Shown here piece by piece: positions 46,275-53,815 of a stretch of 64,000 nt of DNA (position 1 is its first letter; the number at the start of each line of letters is the position of its first letter). The translations under genes and the position numbers were made by a program. The notes beneath the pieces were generated by a model. That model made no database searches. It was not told the origin of the DNA and saw nothing but the letters and a program-made list of their open reading frames with translations. Source of the DNA: Pseudomonas arsenicoxydans (GTDB lineage: Bacteria > Pseudomonadota > Gammaproteobacteria > Pseudomonadales > Pseudomonadaceae); the NCBI RefSeq assembly GCF_006438915.1, contig NZ_RCZE01000001.1, positions 1 to 64,000 of the forward strand. Reading direction: 5' to 3'.

Positions 46275-47681
46275 CTACGGCAAATGATCCGCCGCAAAGT
46301 CCGCCTCTGAACGCGCGCGTAACTGGCCTTTGCGGCAGGCTTGCTGGAATCGTTCATAGTCGCGGTCATTCTGATCGGTGTAGCTTTTTGCATACTTGAC
46401 CAGCGCCTCTGCCACCGCATCGCTCTTGCCGATGTAGCCGCTGATCTGCGAGGCGTGTCCGGAAGATTTGGCATGCGCGCGAGCGAGGGCGCGACCACAC
46501 AAGCGTCCGTAGGCCGCAAAGGCTTCGGCATCGAAGTTTTCCAGCTCGGCTGAAATCTTCATGTCGCGCAACTGACGCACATAAAAGTGTCGACCGCTGG
46601 GGCCGGTGGTCCAGCCAAGGAACAGGTCACTGGCCGACTGCATCAAGCGCTGACCATCGACCACGCGCTGACCGTCATGCCGGACACGTGATTTGACCTT
46701 CACATAATCGGCAAGCACCGAACGCCGCGCTTCCTTGAATTGCAGGAACAGCGGGAACTCCTGTTCATCCGTCAGCAACGCCACCAGGCAACGCGTGCCG
46801 ACACTGCCCACGCCCACTACTTTGAAGGCCATGTCGTGAACGTGAAACCGTGACAGCAACTCACGACGGTCGGCTTGTAGCGTGGCGCGGTAATCGCTCA
46901 TGAATGTTTTGTACAACGGGCGCCAGTCCGAAAGACGCAGCCAGTCATCGTCGGCATCCAGCAGTGTGGTGTCTTTGTGCAGGTGGAAAATTTCCGGCAG
47001 GTCATCGCGAATCACCAGATGACCTTTCGCATCACGTTCGCTGATTTTTGGCAGCAGTTCGGCGTGCGTCCGCCGTTCGGCTTTTTCGATGGCGCGCTCC
47101 ACATGCTCCAGCGTGCTTTTGCTCGCCTGTTTGAGCAAATCATCGTAGGTGATGGACTCGTACCAGTTTTCCAGTGAGCTTTGTTGAGCACACTCCAGCA
47201 GGGTGTCCTGATAGGCGCCGACCACCTGGAGGCAGACGTTTTCTTCCACCGTCTCGCCGTGGCGCAGGTCGCGGGCCGCCACCATGAAACTCGCCACCAA
47301 ACGTTTCAAATCCCATTCCCAGGGTCCGGGGTGAACCTCGTCGAAATCATTGACGCTGAACAACAGATTGCGCTCGGGCGTGGCGAAACCGCCGAAGTTC
47401 ATTAGGTGGCAATCGCCACAGATCGTCGAGACCAGGCCCATGTTGGATGTCGTAGCCAGGTCGTGAGCCTGCAGCAAGGCGTTGCCGCGATAGAAGGTAA
47501 ACGGCGACACGAGCATGCGCCCATACCGCAACTCGACCAGCGACTTGACCCGGCCTTCGCTGGACCGCTTGATCAGCGGTATTGGATCACGGGTCACTCT
47601 TCCCATGGACGCTTGAGCACTGCGTGAGCAGTTTTTGCGGGCAGCCTTGCCTTGCTTCAAGCGGTCGTTAAGGTCGGTCAT
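46275..47681 (-). CDS. DUF2252 family protein
   Basis: A 468-residue cytoplasmic protein of the DUF2252 family: RSSEGRVKSLVELRYGRM, FYRGNALLQAHDLA, GDCHLMNFGGFATPERNLLF and NDFDEVHPGPWEWDLKRL. The last two resemble the catalytic HGDxxxxN and DFD of kinase-like phosphotransferases, so a phosphotransferase role is possible. Function not established. Divergent from a YeeE/TsuA-like gene. Confidence 0.9.
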   Translation of the reverse strand: MTDLNDRLKQGKAARKNCSRSAQASMGRVTRDPIPLIKRSSEGRVKSLVELRYGRMLVSPFTFYRGNALLQAHDLATTSNMGLVSTICGDCHLMNFGGFATPERNLLFSVNDFDEVHPGPWEWDLKRLVASFMVAARDLRHGETVEENVCLQVVGAYQDTLLECAQQSSLENWYESITYDDLLKQASKSTLEHVERAIEKAERRTHAELLPKISERDAKGHLVIRDDLPEIFHLHKDTTLLDADDDWLRLSDWRPLYKTFMSDYRATLQADRRELLSRFHVHDMAFKVVGVGSVGTRCLVALLTDEQEFPLFLQFKEARRSVLADYVKVKSRVRHDGQRVVDGQRLMQSASDLFLGWTTGPSGRHFYVRQLRDMKISAELENFDAEAFAAYGRLCGRALARAHAKSSGHASQISGYIGKSDAVAEALVKYAKSYTDQNDRDYERFQQACRKGQLRARSEADFAADHLP

Positions 47682-47826
47682 GTGGGCTCTTTTTGGGTCG
47701 GTGTTATGGGGTGAGATCGAGGTGAGTGTAGAAGGGCTTTTGCTGGCTCATCCGAAGTGATTGAGCAGCGACTAATCTGTCCTTCATGCCTTCGTTCCCT
47801 CTCGCAACCCGGCAACAAGGAGATTT

Positions 47827-48741
47827 GTGCTCTCACTGCTGATATCGCTGCTGCTGGCCTTCCTGATCGGCTGGGTGTCCCAGCGCATGGGCATGTGCCT
47901 GGTCAATGCCACGGGGTTGTTGCTCAGGCGTCGACCGACGTTGTTTGTGTCTTTGATCACATGCGGTTTGTTCGGCCTGTTACTGGCGCCGCTCTATGCC
48001 TTGTTTGGTGTCAGTCAGCCGCTATTCATTCCTGAAGTCGGCTACCTGTCACTGGTAGGCGGCGGACTGTTGTTTGGTCTCGCCTCGGTTCTCAATGACG
48101 GTTGCAGCGTCGGCACGCTCACCAAACTCGCCAGCGGCAACCTGAACAAAGCGTTCACCATTTTTGGCTGGGTGCTGGGGATCGTCCTCTGGTATCGCCT
48201 GAACATGCTCGTCGAACACAAAATCCTGCAAATGCCGACCATCACCAGCCGCCACTACTGGTTGACCCTGGGTATCGTCCTGATGGTGCTGCTATTGCTG
48301 ATCCGCGTTCACGGTGACAAACACCTGGTCCTGTCCAGCATGCTGCTGGGCGCCCTGACCAGCGCCCTCTACACCTTCGAACCGCAGTGGACCCCGAGCG
48401 TATTCATCTACAACGTTTCGCAAATGTTCTGGGATTCGGGGGATAGCTCCCTGACCGGTCGGCGCGTGGCGGTATTCGTCGTGCTGTTGCTGGGGATGCT
48501 CAGTTACACGCTGCACCGCCGGACCTTCCGTTATCAGCGGTTCGACGTGATGACCGCGGGCAAGCATTTACTGGCGGGTGTGCTGATGGGGATTGGGGCG
48601 TCGATGATGCTTGGGGGGAATGATTCGCAGATATTGTTGGTGTTTCCAACGATGACGTGGGTGGGGGCAGTGCCGTTAGGGGCGATTGTTTTGGGGATAT
48701 TGGTGGGGGTTGTGATGAGGCGGATTAGTGGTCGAATTTGA
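47827..48741 (+). CDS. YeeE/YedE (TsuA-like) thiosulfate-type transporter
   Basis: A 304-residue polytopic membrane protein of the YeeE/YedE (DUF395) family. The conserved cysteines of this family are present in MGMCLVNA and NDGCSVGTL. TsuA imports thiosulfate by hydrogen bonding to such cysteines. No YeeD/TsuB partner gene is nearby. Start GTG 47827 behind AAGGAG. Confidence 0.85.
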   Translation: MLSLLISLLLAFLIGWVSQRMGMCLVNATGLLLRRRPTLFVSLITCGLFGLLLAPLYALFGVSQPLFIPEVGYLSLVGGGLLFGLASVLNDGCSVGTLTKLASGNLNKAFTIFGWVLGIVLWYRLNMLVEHKILQMPTITSRHYWLTLGIVLMVLLLLIRVHGDKHLVLSSMLLGALTSALYTFEPQWTPSVFIYNVSQMFWDSGDSSLTGRRVAVFVVLLLGMLSYTLHRRTFRYQRFDVMTAGKHLLAGVLMGIGASMMLGGNDSQILLVFPTMTWVGAVPLGAIVLGILVGVVMRRISGRI

Positions 48742-48774
48742 TAGGTCAGCTATTTGGGGTCGCTTGAATGTTGT

Positions 48775-48810
48775 GTATACGGTACGTTGGCCCACCAATG
48801 TTACGGTAAC
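48775..48810. promoter_or_regulatory. Putative double operator of the HipB-like gene
   Basis: Two similar dyads with a shared TACGGTA core: GTATACGGTAC (48775-48785) and GTTACGGTAAC (48800-48810). They are 24-25 bp apart and end 5 bp before the ATG, as expected for autoregulation by an Xre/HipB-type protein. Confidence 0.6.
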
Positions 48811-48815
48811 GGCAC

Positions 48816-49067
48816 ATGGACTATTCACTGATCATTTCCCGTCTGGGTACGCAAATACGCCAAAAACGTATCAATCGTGGCCTGACGCAAGTCCAACTAG
48901 CCAAACTCGCGGGGCTGACACGGCAAAAAGTCATCGCGGTAGAAAAGGGCACTCTTACCGTTGGGATGATCGCTTTTGCGCGAGTTTTAGCTGCGCTGGA
49001 TAGTGAGCTATCGGTCATTCCGGCGGCGATGCCGACACTGGAAGAGCTAGAGGGGCTTTTCGATTGA
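48816..49067 (+). CDS. HipB-like Xre-family regulator (orphan)
   Basis: An 83-residue HTH protein: LGTQIRQKRINRGLTQVQLAKLAGLTRQKV is a HipB/Xre-type HTH (parts at residues 10-38), followed by IAVEKGTLTVGMIAFARVLAAL. HipB normally precedes hipA; here the next gene is convergent and unrelated, so it stands alone. The double dyad upstream supports autoregulation. More AT-rich than the core genes. Confidence 0.84.
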   Translation: MDYSLIISRLGTQIRQKRINRGLTQVQLAKLAGLTRQKVIAVEKGTLTVGMIAFARVLAALDSELSVIPAAMPTLEELEGLFD

Positions 49068-49096
49068 AAATGCCTTCTCTCTGAGAATGGCGAACG

Positions 49097-49504
49097 TTAA
49101 ATCTTTATCTGATCAAATTTCCCGTGGGCAGGAAATTTCCACGGCACGCGGAACGCGGCACCGCCTCTAATCAGATTGGCTTGAGCCGTGATTGCTGGCC
49201 ACCAACGCACCAGATTATGCGCTTTGTTCCAATAGGACTCATTTCCCCAATGCCTGGCCAAGCAGAAAACGGGTAGGCCGGATTCGCGAAACGCCCGTTT
49301 TTCTATATCGCCCTTCGTAAATTTATCTTGTGAGATGACCGCCCAGCCGCCTTCATTGCTCAGCACTGAGATCCAGTCCACGTCGGTGGTGTTTTGCGGG
49401 AATTTGTCTCTCAGTGGCAATACCGAATGGCCTTCCACTTTAGTCAGTTCGTTTAATGCACGGGCCAAAGCGGGAGGAAGGTTGTTATCCAGTAAGAAAT
49501 TCAA
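49097..49504 (-). CDS. PIN-like toxin of a VapC45-like module
   Basis: A 135-residue protein beginning MNFLLDNNLPPALARALNEL, the DUF5615-type PIN-like start, with the central VDWISVLSNEGG and WAVISQDKFTKGD acidic residues. It starts with TTG at 49504, overlapping the antitoxin stop by 4 nt (TTGA), so translation is coupled. Size and pairing match M. tuberculosis VapC45 (about 138 aa) with VapB45 (about 239 aa). Expected activity: RNase. Not tested. Confidence 0.78.
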   Translation of the reverse strand: MNFLLDNNLPPALARALNELTKVEGHSVLPLRDKFPQNTTDVDWISVLSNEGGWAVISQDKFTKGDIEKRAFRESGLPVFCLARHWGNESYWNKAHNLVRWWPAITAQANLIRGGAAFRVPWKFPAHGKFDQIKI

Positions 49505-50193
49505 GCAGCATTCCTTTGCTCAAAGTGCACTGCCGCTTCAACGGCTGCCGTAGGGATTTCATAGAGCAGCGCTACGCGTTTGGTGTCGTTGCCCTCTGTC
49601 TGATAGGCGCTAAAAATTGTCGCCGTATCAATTCCGGCAGTTGTGAGAACGGGTTTGCCGAAGTTCCGAGAAGGGTCCAGAACGATGGCTTTGCTGCGCT
49701 TGACGGGATACCAACGCTGAGCGGCCTCTGATTCCGTGTAGTCAATGCCTTCATACAGAGAAGGCTTGATAACTTGCTCAAAAGCGTATTGACGCTTTAT
49801 CAAATCTAGAAGGGATTCATCCCCTGTTTCACTCAGCACGGTTGCGAAAATACTTCGGCCGTCGGTTTGAAAGCGTTTGCAGGTAAATGGATAGGCTTGG
49901 TCAAACAACTCTTTTGCTTGCTGTGAGGCACTGCGGATGGCCTGCAGGCTGATGCCGTGCTGGCGGAAGGCATGGACGAAGCGAATTTCCAGGAGGTCAT
50001 GAAAGCCTAGAGCGGCCTCATCCAAGTCAGCCAGTTCTGATTTCCAGATCTCTGGATACTGAACCCCCTGCGCGGTATATCCGAATAGCCATCGGCGAAT
50101 ATCGGCAGCTGGAATTCCTGTGTAAAGCGAGGCTTCAGCCGGTGTGTATAAGCCTATACCGACAAGGCGGCTAGGCAGTTTGATGGTTTGCAA
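49501..50193 (-). CDS. DUF433-type antitoxin, VapB45-like
   Basis: A 230-residue protein with an N-terminal HTH-like segment (LYTPAEASLYTGIPAADIRRWL) and a second part typical of DUF433-type antitoxins (SRNFGKPVLTTAGIDTATIFSAY). Long antitoxins of this layout pair with PIN-like toxins. It starts with TTG at 50193 behind a good AGGAGG (5 nt). First gene of the pair. The 273 bp upstream (50194-50466) show no gene. Confidence 0.8.
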   Translation of the reverse strand: MQTIKLPSRLVGIGLYTPAEASLYTGIPAADIRRWLFGYTAQGVQYPEIWKSELADLDEAALGFHDLLEIRFVHAFRQHGISLQAIRSASQQAKELFDQAYPFTCKRFQTDGRSIFATVLSETGDESLLDLIKRQYAFEQVIKPSLYEGIDYTESEAAQRWYPVKRSKAIVLDPSRNFGKPVLTTAGIDTATIFSAYQTEGNDTKRVALLYEIPTAAVEAAVHFEQRNAA

Positions 50194-50405
50194 TGTGGCC
50201 TCCTTGTCATCAGGTTATTCGGCGAGGTGATTCTGGTGGGAAGGGTGATCCCAAGCAACCGGTCGCGGACGAACAGCCGTTCTGTGGGTTCCAGCGTAGG
50301 TCTAAAGGCTGAACGGCACAATCAGCTCCGAGTCGTTAAGGTTTGAAGGAAATTTCCGAGGAGCCTGTCCTTTAATTCGTTCGCAGGAAGGCCAGGAGTG
50401 AACCC

Positions 50406-50443
50406 AAAAAAGCACCTGCGATGTTCTCGTCAGGTGCTTTTTT
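50406..50443. terminator. Bidirectional terminator
   Basis: AAAAAAGCACCTG / CAGGTGCTTTTTT forms a 13-bp stem with A and T runs on both sides. It ends the DUF6124-DUF3077 transcript from the minus strand and can also act on the plus strand. Confidence 0.9.
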
Positions 50444-50466
50444 GTTGATAGGTTGCGGCCGCTTCG

Positions 50467-50724
50467 TTAGATCGTCGAAACTTGCGTCTGCAATCGCCGG
50501 CCTACGACATCGAGCAAATCACAACCATCGCGTAGCGACGTCACTAAAACCCGCGCCAGTTCACTGTGAATACCCTCGCCAAACGCGATGCTTTCCAGTA
50601 ATTGAGTCGCGGTGCGGATACGGTACGCCGCGGTTTCGTGCAGTACGTCCAGCGGTGCTTCGGTGTCGATCAGCAACGACGCGATGGTGCAGTCGATGCC
50701 AGTGATCGGCATGTATCTATCCAT
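50467..50724 (-). CDS. Short DUF3077-like protein
   Basis: An 85-residue protein (start ATG 50724 behind GGAGGG) with the pattern APLDVLHETAAYRIRTATQLLESIA, resembling DUF3077 proteins of Pseudomonas, followed by a helical end (LARVLVTSLRDGCDLLDVVG). It lies 31 bp after the DUF6124 gene on the same strand and is followed by a terminator, so the two form an operon. Function unknown. Confidence 0.72.
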   Translation of the reverse strand: MDRYMPITGIDCTIASLLIDTEAPLDVLHETAAYRIRTATQLLESIAFGEGIHSELARVLVTSLRDGCDLLDVVGRRLQTQVSTI

Positions 50725-50755
50725 GACAAAACCCTCCATTGGTAAAGGAACGCGA

Positions 50756-51130
50756 CTAAGCAGTAGTGACTGTAGGCGGAACCTCAGGCAGCCCGTCAGG
50801 CGGATCGAGATTGTCCAGCGCGCGGTTGACTAACAGCTCAGCCAGTACGCTCAACTGCTGTATGGCCAGTGCCACGTTCCGACGCGAGCCTTCGAGTTCA
50901 CAGGCGAGGTCGGTGGTCATGACGTTGAGCGAGGCGAGGGTTTCGCAAGCGTGAGCGAGCAGGGTGGGTGTGTCGATGTCGGGGAGGAGGGTGAAGACGT
51001 GGCTGATGGGGTCGGTGTGTTGTGGGTTGCGTAGGCGAGCGCTGACGGTGCGTTCGGTGGCTTTTGAGAGCGCCGACAAATCGGCAGTTTCTGTTTCAGG
51101 ATCCGGTGGATTAGGGCTGTGTTTTTTCAT
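50756..51130 (-). CDS. DUF6124 family protein (copy B)
   Basis: A 124-residue paralogue of the 28.4-kb protein: proline-rich N-terminus (NPPDPETETAD), ACETLASLNVM, LEGSRRNVALAIQQLSVLAELLVNRALDNL. The start at 51130 has CGGAGAT a few bases upstream. The upstream region repeats the structured leader of copy A. Function unknown. Confidence 0.84.
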   Translation of the reverse strand: MKKHSPNPPDPETETADLSALSKATERTVSARLRNPQHTDPISHVFTLLPDIDTPTLLAHACETLASLNVMTTDLACELEGSRRNVALAIQQLSVLAELLVNRALDNLDPPDGLPEVPPTVTTA

Positions 51131-51154
51131 GGTGAATCTCCGGTTTATTCAAGG

Positions 51155-51262
51155 AGCTGCCACGCCCCTGCTGTCAAACAGGGAAGGGTGGCAGCCGTAC
51201 GCGGGTTGACAGACCGGCAAACCAGAAACCGGTGCATCCGAAGATGCCCCACGCACAACCGC
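51155..51262 (-). ncRNA. Structured leader of DUF6124 copy B
   Basis: Minus-strand leader with the same order of elements as at 28.8 kb: hairpin GCATC-UUCG-GAUGC (51234-51247), the shared CCGGTCTG and GCTGCCACCC tracts, and a hairpin GCTGCCAC / GTGGCAGC (51156-51163 with 51188-51195) with an inner CCCTG / CAGGG. Compared with copy A the loop-closing stem changes G-C to A-T style pairs while staying paired. Inferred cis-regulatory RNA. Confidence 0.62.
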
Positions 51263-51265
51263 CAT

Positions 51266-51586
51266 GAAAAAATGCACACGCGTAAGCATGCCGTTTTATC
51301 AGAAAGAGTGAAAGTTACTGGTTTTCAGCCTGTCAAAGCCGATCGCTGTTTTGTAGCGACATCTGAAGGCTATCGACGCAGAACCGCTTCCGCCAGTTCA
51401 TGAAAGTCGATACGAGTTGCGGGAAGTTTCCTAGGACGCTGACTACGTTCCTACAAAAAACTCCTTGAAACAGACCTACTGCCTTTGTGCTGAATTCCTA
51501 CGCAGTCTGGCGGTTGACGGAGAAGTGGCTAGCGGCCTAAAGTTCTCCCAACAGCCCAGTACAGCGTGCAGTCAATTGTTAGATCT
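51266..51586. other. Gene-free accessory spacer before the NYN gene
   Basis: AT-richer sequence between the DUF6124 leader and the NYN gene. No supported ORF, tRNA or insertion sequence is seen; the short frames present lack ribosome sites. It ends in an intrinsic terminator at 51587. Confidence 0.6.
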
Positions 51587-51610
51587 GCCCAGCAGTCCTG
51601 GGCTTTTTTT
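51587..51610 (+). terminator. Orphan terminator just upstream of the NYN gene
   Basis: GCCCAG-cagtc-CTGGGC followed by seven T, 18 bp before the NYN ATG. No plus-strand gene precedes it, so it may end a small RNA or attenuate the NYN gene. Confidence 0.85.
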
Positions 51611-51627
51611 CGCCTAGAGAAAAACCA

Positions 51628-52410
51628 ATGAAGCGAACAGCCATCCTCATAGACGGGGGATTTTTCTTCCAGCGTGTCATGTTTTTTACGCGAAAGTTTT
51701 TTGGTCGGAGCCTTATGCTTTCTGCTGAGCAACTTGCGCAAATCATCAAGATAGTAGCGCGGCATCATCTGGAGGATGAGCGATCACCATGCCGAGAGTT
51801 GTATCGGATCTACTTCTATGATTGTCCTCCCCCTTCAAATCAGGTTCGCTTGCCTGTTATCCCGCACGGGCATAAAACATCGGGGTATTTGAACTTCAAT
51901 ACCCACAGTCCCTATCTGCTTCGGCGTAATTTGCATGCTCATCTAAAAGCCAGTCGCAAGACAGCACTACGGTTGGGGGAACTAGGTAAAAATGGTGAGT
52001 GGCAACTCAATACCCATTCGCTTAAAGCTTTGCTCAATGGGCAGAGAGAGTGGTGCGATCTTACAAACGATGATTTTCATTACAGAGTTGAACAGAAAAT
52101 TGTTGATACCAAACTTGGGATGGACATCACCGTCCTTGCATTGGAAAAGCTAGTCGACGTAATAGTGTTAATGGCGGGCGACTCGGATTTTGTGCCCGCC
52201 GCAAAGCTTGCCAGAATGAAAGGAATCGATTTCGTGCTTGATCCTATGTGGGCGAATACGACGGAAAGTCTGAGTGAGCATGTAGACGGGGTCAGATCAT
52301 TTGACCTAGTACGAATTCTCCAGCGTGTGACCGACGCTGAGCTCATTCAACAACCAGAGTGGTGGAGCGGAGAACAGTTGGTTGGTAGGGTTCGCACACA
52401 AAAAATCTGA
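51628..52410 (+). CDS. NYN-domain (LabA/DUF88-like) putative ribonuclease
   Basis: A 260-residue protein with the NYN layout: RTAILIDGGFFFQRV at the start (first Asp), the central VDTKLGMDITVLALEKLVD (second Asp) and VIVLMAGDSDFVPAAKLARM (third acidic cluster GDSDF). NYN proteins are PIN-fold nucleases acting on RNA. AT-rich codon use fits recent acquisition. Possible roles include RNA turnover or defence; not decided by the sequence. Confidence 0.85.
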   Translation: MKRTAILIDGGFFFQRVMFFTRKFFGRSLMLSAEQLAQIIKIVARHHLEDERSPCRELYRIYFYDCPPPSNQVRLPVIPHGHKTSGYLNFNTHSPYLLRRNLHAHLKASRKTALRLGELGKNGEWQLNTHSLKALLNGQREWCDLTNDDFHYRVEQKIVDTKLGMDITVLALEKLVDVIVLMAGDSDFVPAAKLARMKGIDFVLDPMWANTTESLSEHVDGVRSFDLVRILQRVTDAELIQQPEWWSGEQLVGRVRTQKI

Positions 52411-52449
52411 CACTCTCCGTCACTGGGGCGCGGACCATCAGGACGAACT

Positions 52450-53367
52450 TCAGTACTCAATTCCTTCACCCCCCTTCAAAACCCACCCAGCCTCCCCAGC
52501 CACCAGCCGATACTCAACCTGCCGCATCTTCCCCGTCCTCCCCGCCCCAGCCTCCGCACTGTCATAAACCGGAAACCGCCGCACCAGCACATTCTCCACC
52601 ACCGCAAATTCATCTTCCCCCTGATACCCCGCCGCCACTTTCGCGTTCTCATTAACCGGCGGAAGGTAAATCTCGCTCAGCGACTTCTTATGGTTAGCCG
52701 CATACGCCACCAACTCCCCCGGCATGCCGCGTCCCGGCGCTCTGGCGAAGACGTAAATCTCCGGCGAACCATCCTGATCCAGATCGGCGACTTCGGCGTG
52801 GGCGATGTTGCCCGTGAGCGGTCGAGTGATAGCCGAGTTGTCGATTTCCAGCCCTTGCGGCGAAATGCGCACCACGGGGTTCCCGTCGACCCATTCGCCT
52901 TTCACCTGAAAACGTATGCCTTGCAGTTCGAGCGTCTGATCAAGCGGTTGGCCGCTGTCCGTCGCGGGGCTGAGGTTTAGAGAAAGGTTGTAGTTGGCCA
53001 CTTCATTGCGCCGCGCAGCGTTATGCATCAGGTACACCTGAACCGTGTATACCCCATCAACGGGCAACGGACCCATGAAGTGATTGCCCATAATTGAGCC
53101 GTTGAACAGCACGGTGTCCTGGCCTTTGGCGGCGATGTTGAAGTAGGCCGATGCGTTGGAGGGGTTGAGGTCGACGGTCAGTATCTGGCCTGCTTTCGCA
53201 CTGACGCGGTATTGCGCAGTGAGCGAGCCTTTGATGGATTGGTCGAACCTGGCGCTATCGCGGTCTTTATCAAAAGGAACTTGCTCGACGCGCGTTTCGA
53301 CCTCCGAGGCGGCCTGCGCAAAAGTAGTGATCACTGAAAACAGACCGACGGTAATCCAGCGGTTCAT
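52450..53367 (-). CDS. Exported protein with PliG-like (lysozyme-inhibitor-like) domain
   Basis: A 305-residue protein with signal peptide (VGLFSVITTFAQA). The first half (RDSARFDQSIKGSLTAQYRV, AKAGQILTVDLNPSNASAYF, NAARRNEVANYNLSL) resembles the g-type lysozyme inhibitor PliG; the second half has a DLDQDGSPEIYVFAR calcium-loop-like repeat of FG-GAP/VCBS type. The two-part layout is longer than PliG. A periplasmic inhibitor role is possible but the similarity was judged from memory. Confidence 0.62.
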   Translation of the reverse strand: MNRWITVGLFSVITTFAQAASEVETRVEQVPFDKDRDSARFDQSIKGSLTAQYRVSAKAGQILTVDLNPSNASAYFNIAAKGQDTVLFNGSIMGNHFMGPLPVDGVYTVQVYLMHNAARRNEVANYNLSLNLSPATDSGQPLDQTLELQGIRFQVKGEWVDGNPVVRISPQGLEIDNSAITRPLTGNIAHAEVADLDQDGSPEIYVFARAPGRGMPGELVAYAANHKKSLSEIYLPPVNENAKVAAGYQGEDEFAVVENVLVRRFPVYDSAEAGAGRTGKMRQVEYRLVAGEAGWVLKGGEGIEY

Positions 53368-53657
53368 GATTATTTTCCCGAAAAGCACTGAAGCGAAGGA
53401 TAGATCAGCGCCTCAATTCGGCACCACAAACGGCTAATTATCGACTTGATCCGTCCCGAATATTCGCTTTGTATATCGTCGCGATCAGCCTCGATTCCGT
53501 CGTCATCGTCCAGTGGCTTGTGTCGATAAGTATTGAAGTACAGAAGCAGTTTGAATGTCGGCCGGATGAGGGTTTGTACCAGACGTAGAAGCCCGGTTTA
53601 GACGAGTCTGTCGGGCAAAAGTGGCAATAACATGACAATTTGAATCTAATAAATGCC

Positions 53658-53671
53658 GTCAAATAAATGAC
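53658..53671. promoter_or_regulatory. FleQ-like box 1 upstream of pelX
   Basis: GTCAAATAAATGAC: half sites GTCA and TGAC spaced by 6 nt, 11 of 14 positions agree with the GTCAATAAATTGAC consensus as I recall it. FleQ represses pel without c-di-GMP and activates it with c-di-GMP in P. aeruginosa. Prediction. Confidence 0.6.
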
Positions 53672-53696
53672 TATATTTTGGTATGGTGCTTATTTA

Positions 53697-53710
53697 GACA
53701 AACTATTGAC
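53697..53710. promoter_or_regulatory. FleQ-like box 2 overlapping the -35 element
   Basis: GACAAACTATTGAC agrees at 10 of 14 positions, with an intact right half TGAC. It overlaps the -35 hexamer, a suitable position for repression. Confidence 0.45.
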
Positions 53711-53734
53711 AGTGCCCTCCTGAACTCCCATTAT
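53706..53734 (+). promoter_or_regulatory. Sigma-70 promoter of the pel operon
   Basis: TTGACA (53706-53711), a 17-bp spacer and CATTAT (53729-53734), about 80 bp upstream of pelX. The -35 is a perfect match. The rest of the 448-bp region 53368-53815 holds no gene. Confidence 0.68.
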
Positions 53735-53815
53735 CGGCCGCGTTTTGGTGGCCTTGCGCCATAAAAGCGGCGGACCTAACCACGTGTATCCGCTCAACTA
53801 TTCAGGGAGAAAGTC

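Noticed and set aside
51119..51403. 94-residue plus-strand ORF over the copy B leader
   Set aside because: Sequence is explained by the leader on the opposite strand and no start signal is seen.
51514..51542. Possible promoter (TTGACG with 17-bp spacer) upstream of the orphan terminator
   Set aside because: The matching -10 (CTAAAG) is poor; not strong enough to call.
53438..53662. 74-residue minus-strand ORF upstream of pelX
   Set aside because: No ribosome site, no recognisable domain, and it overlaps probable pel regulatory DNA.
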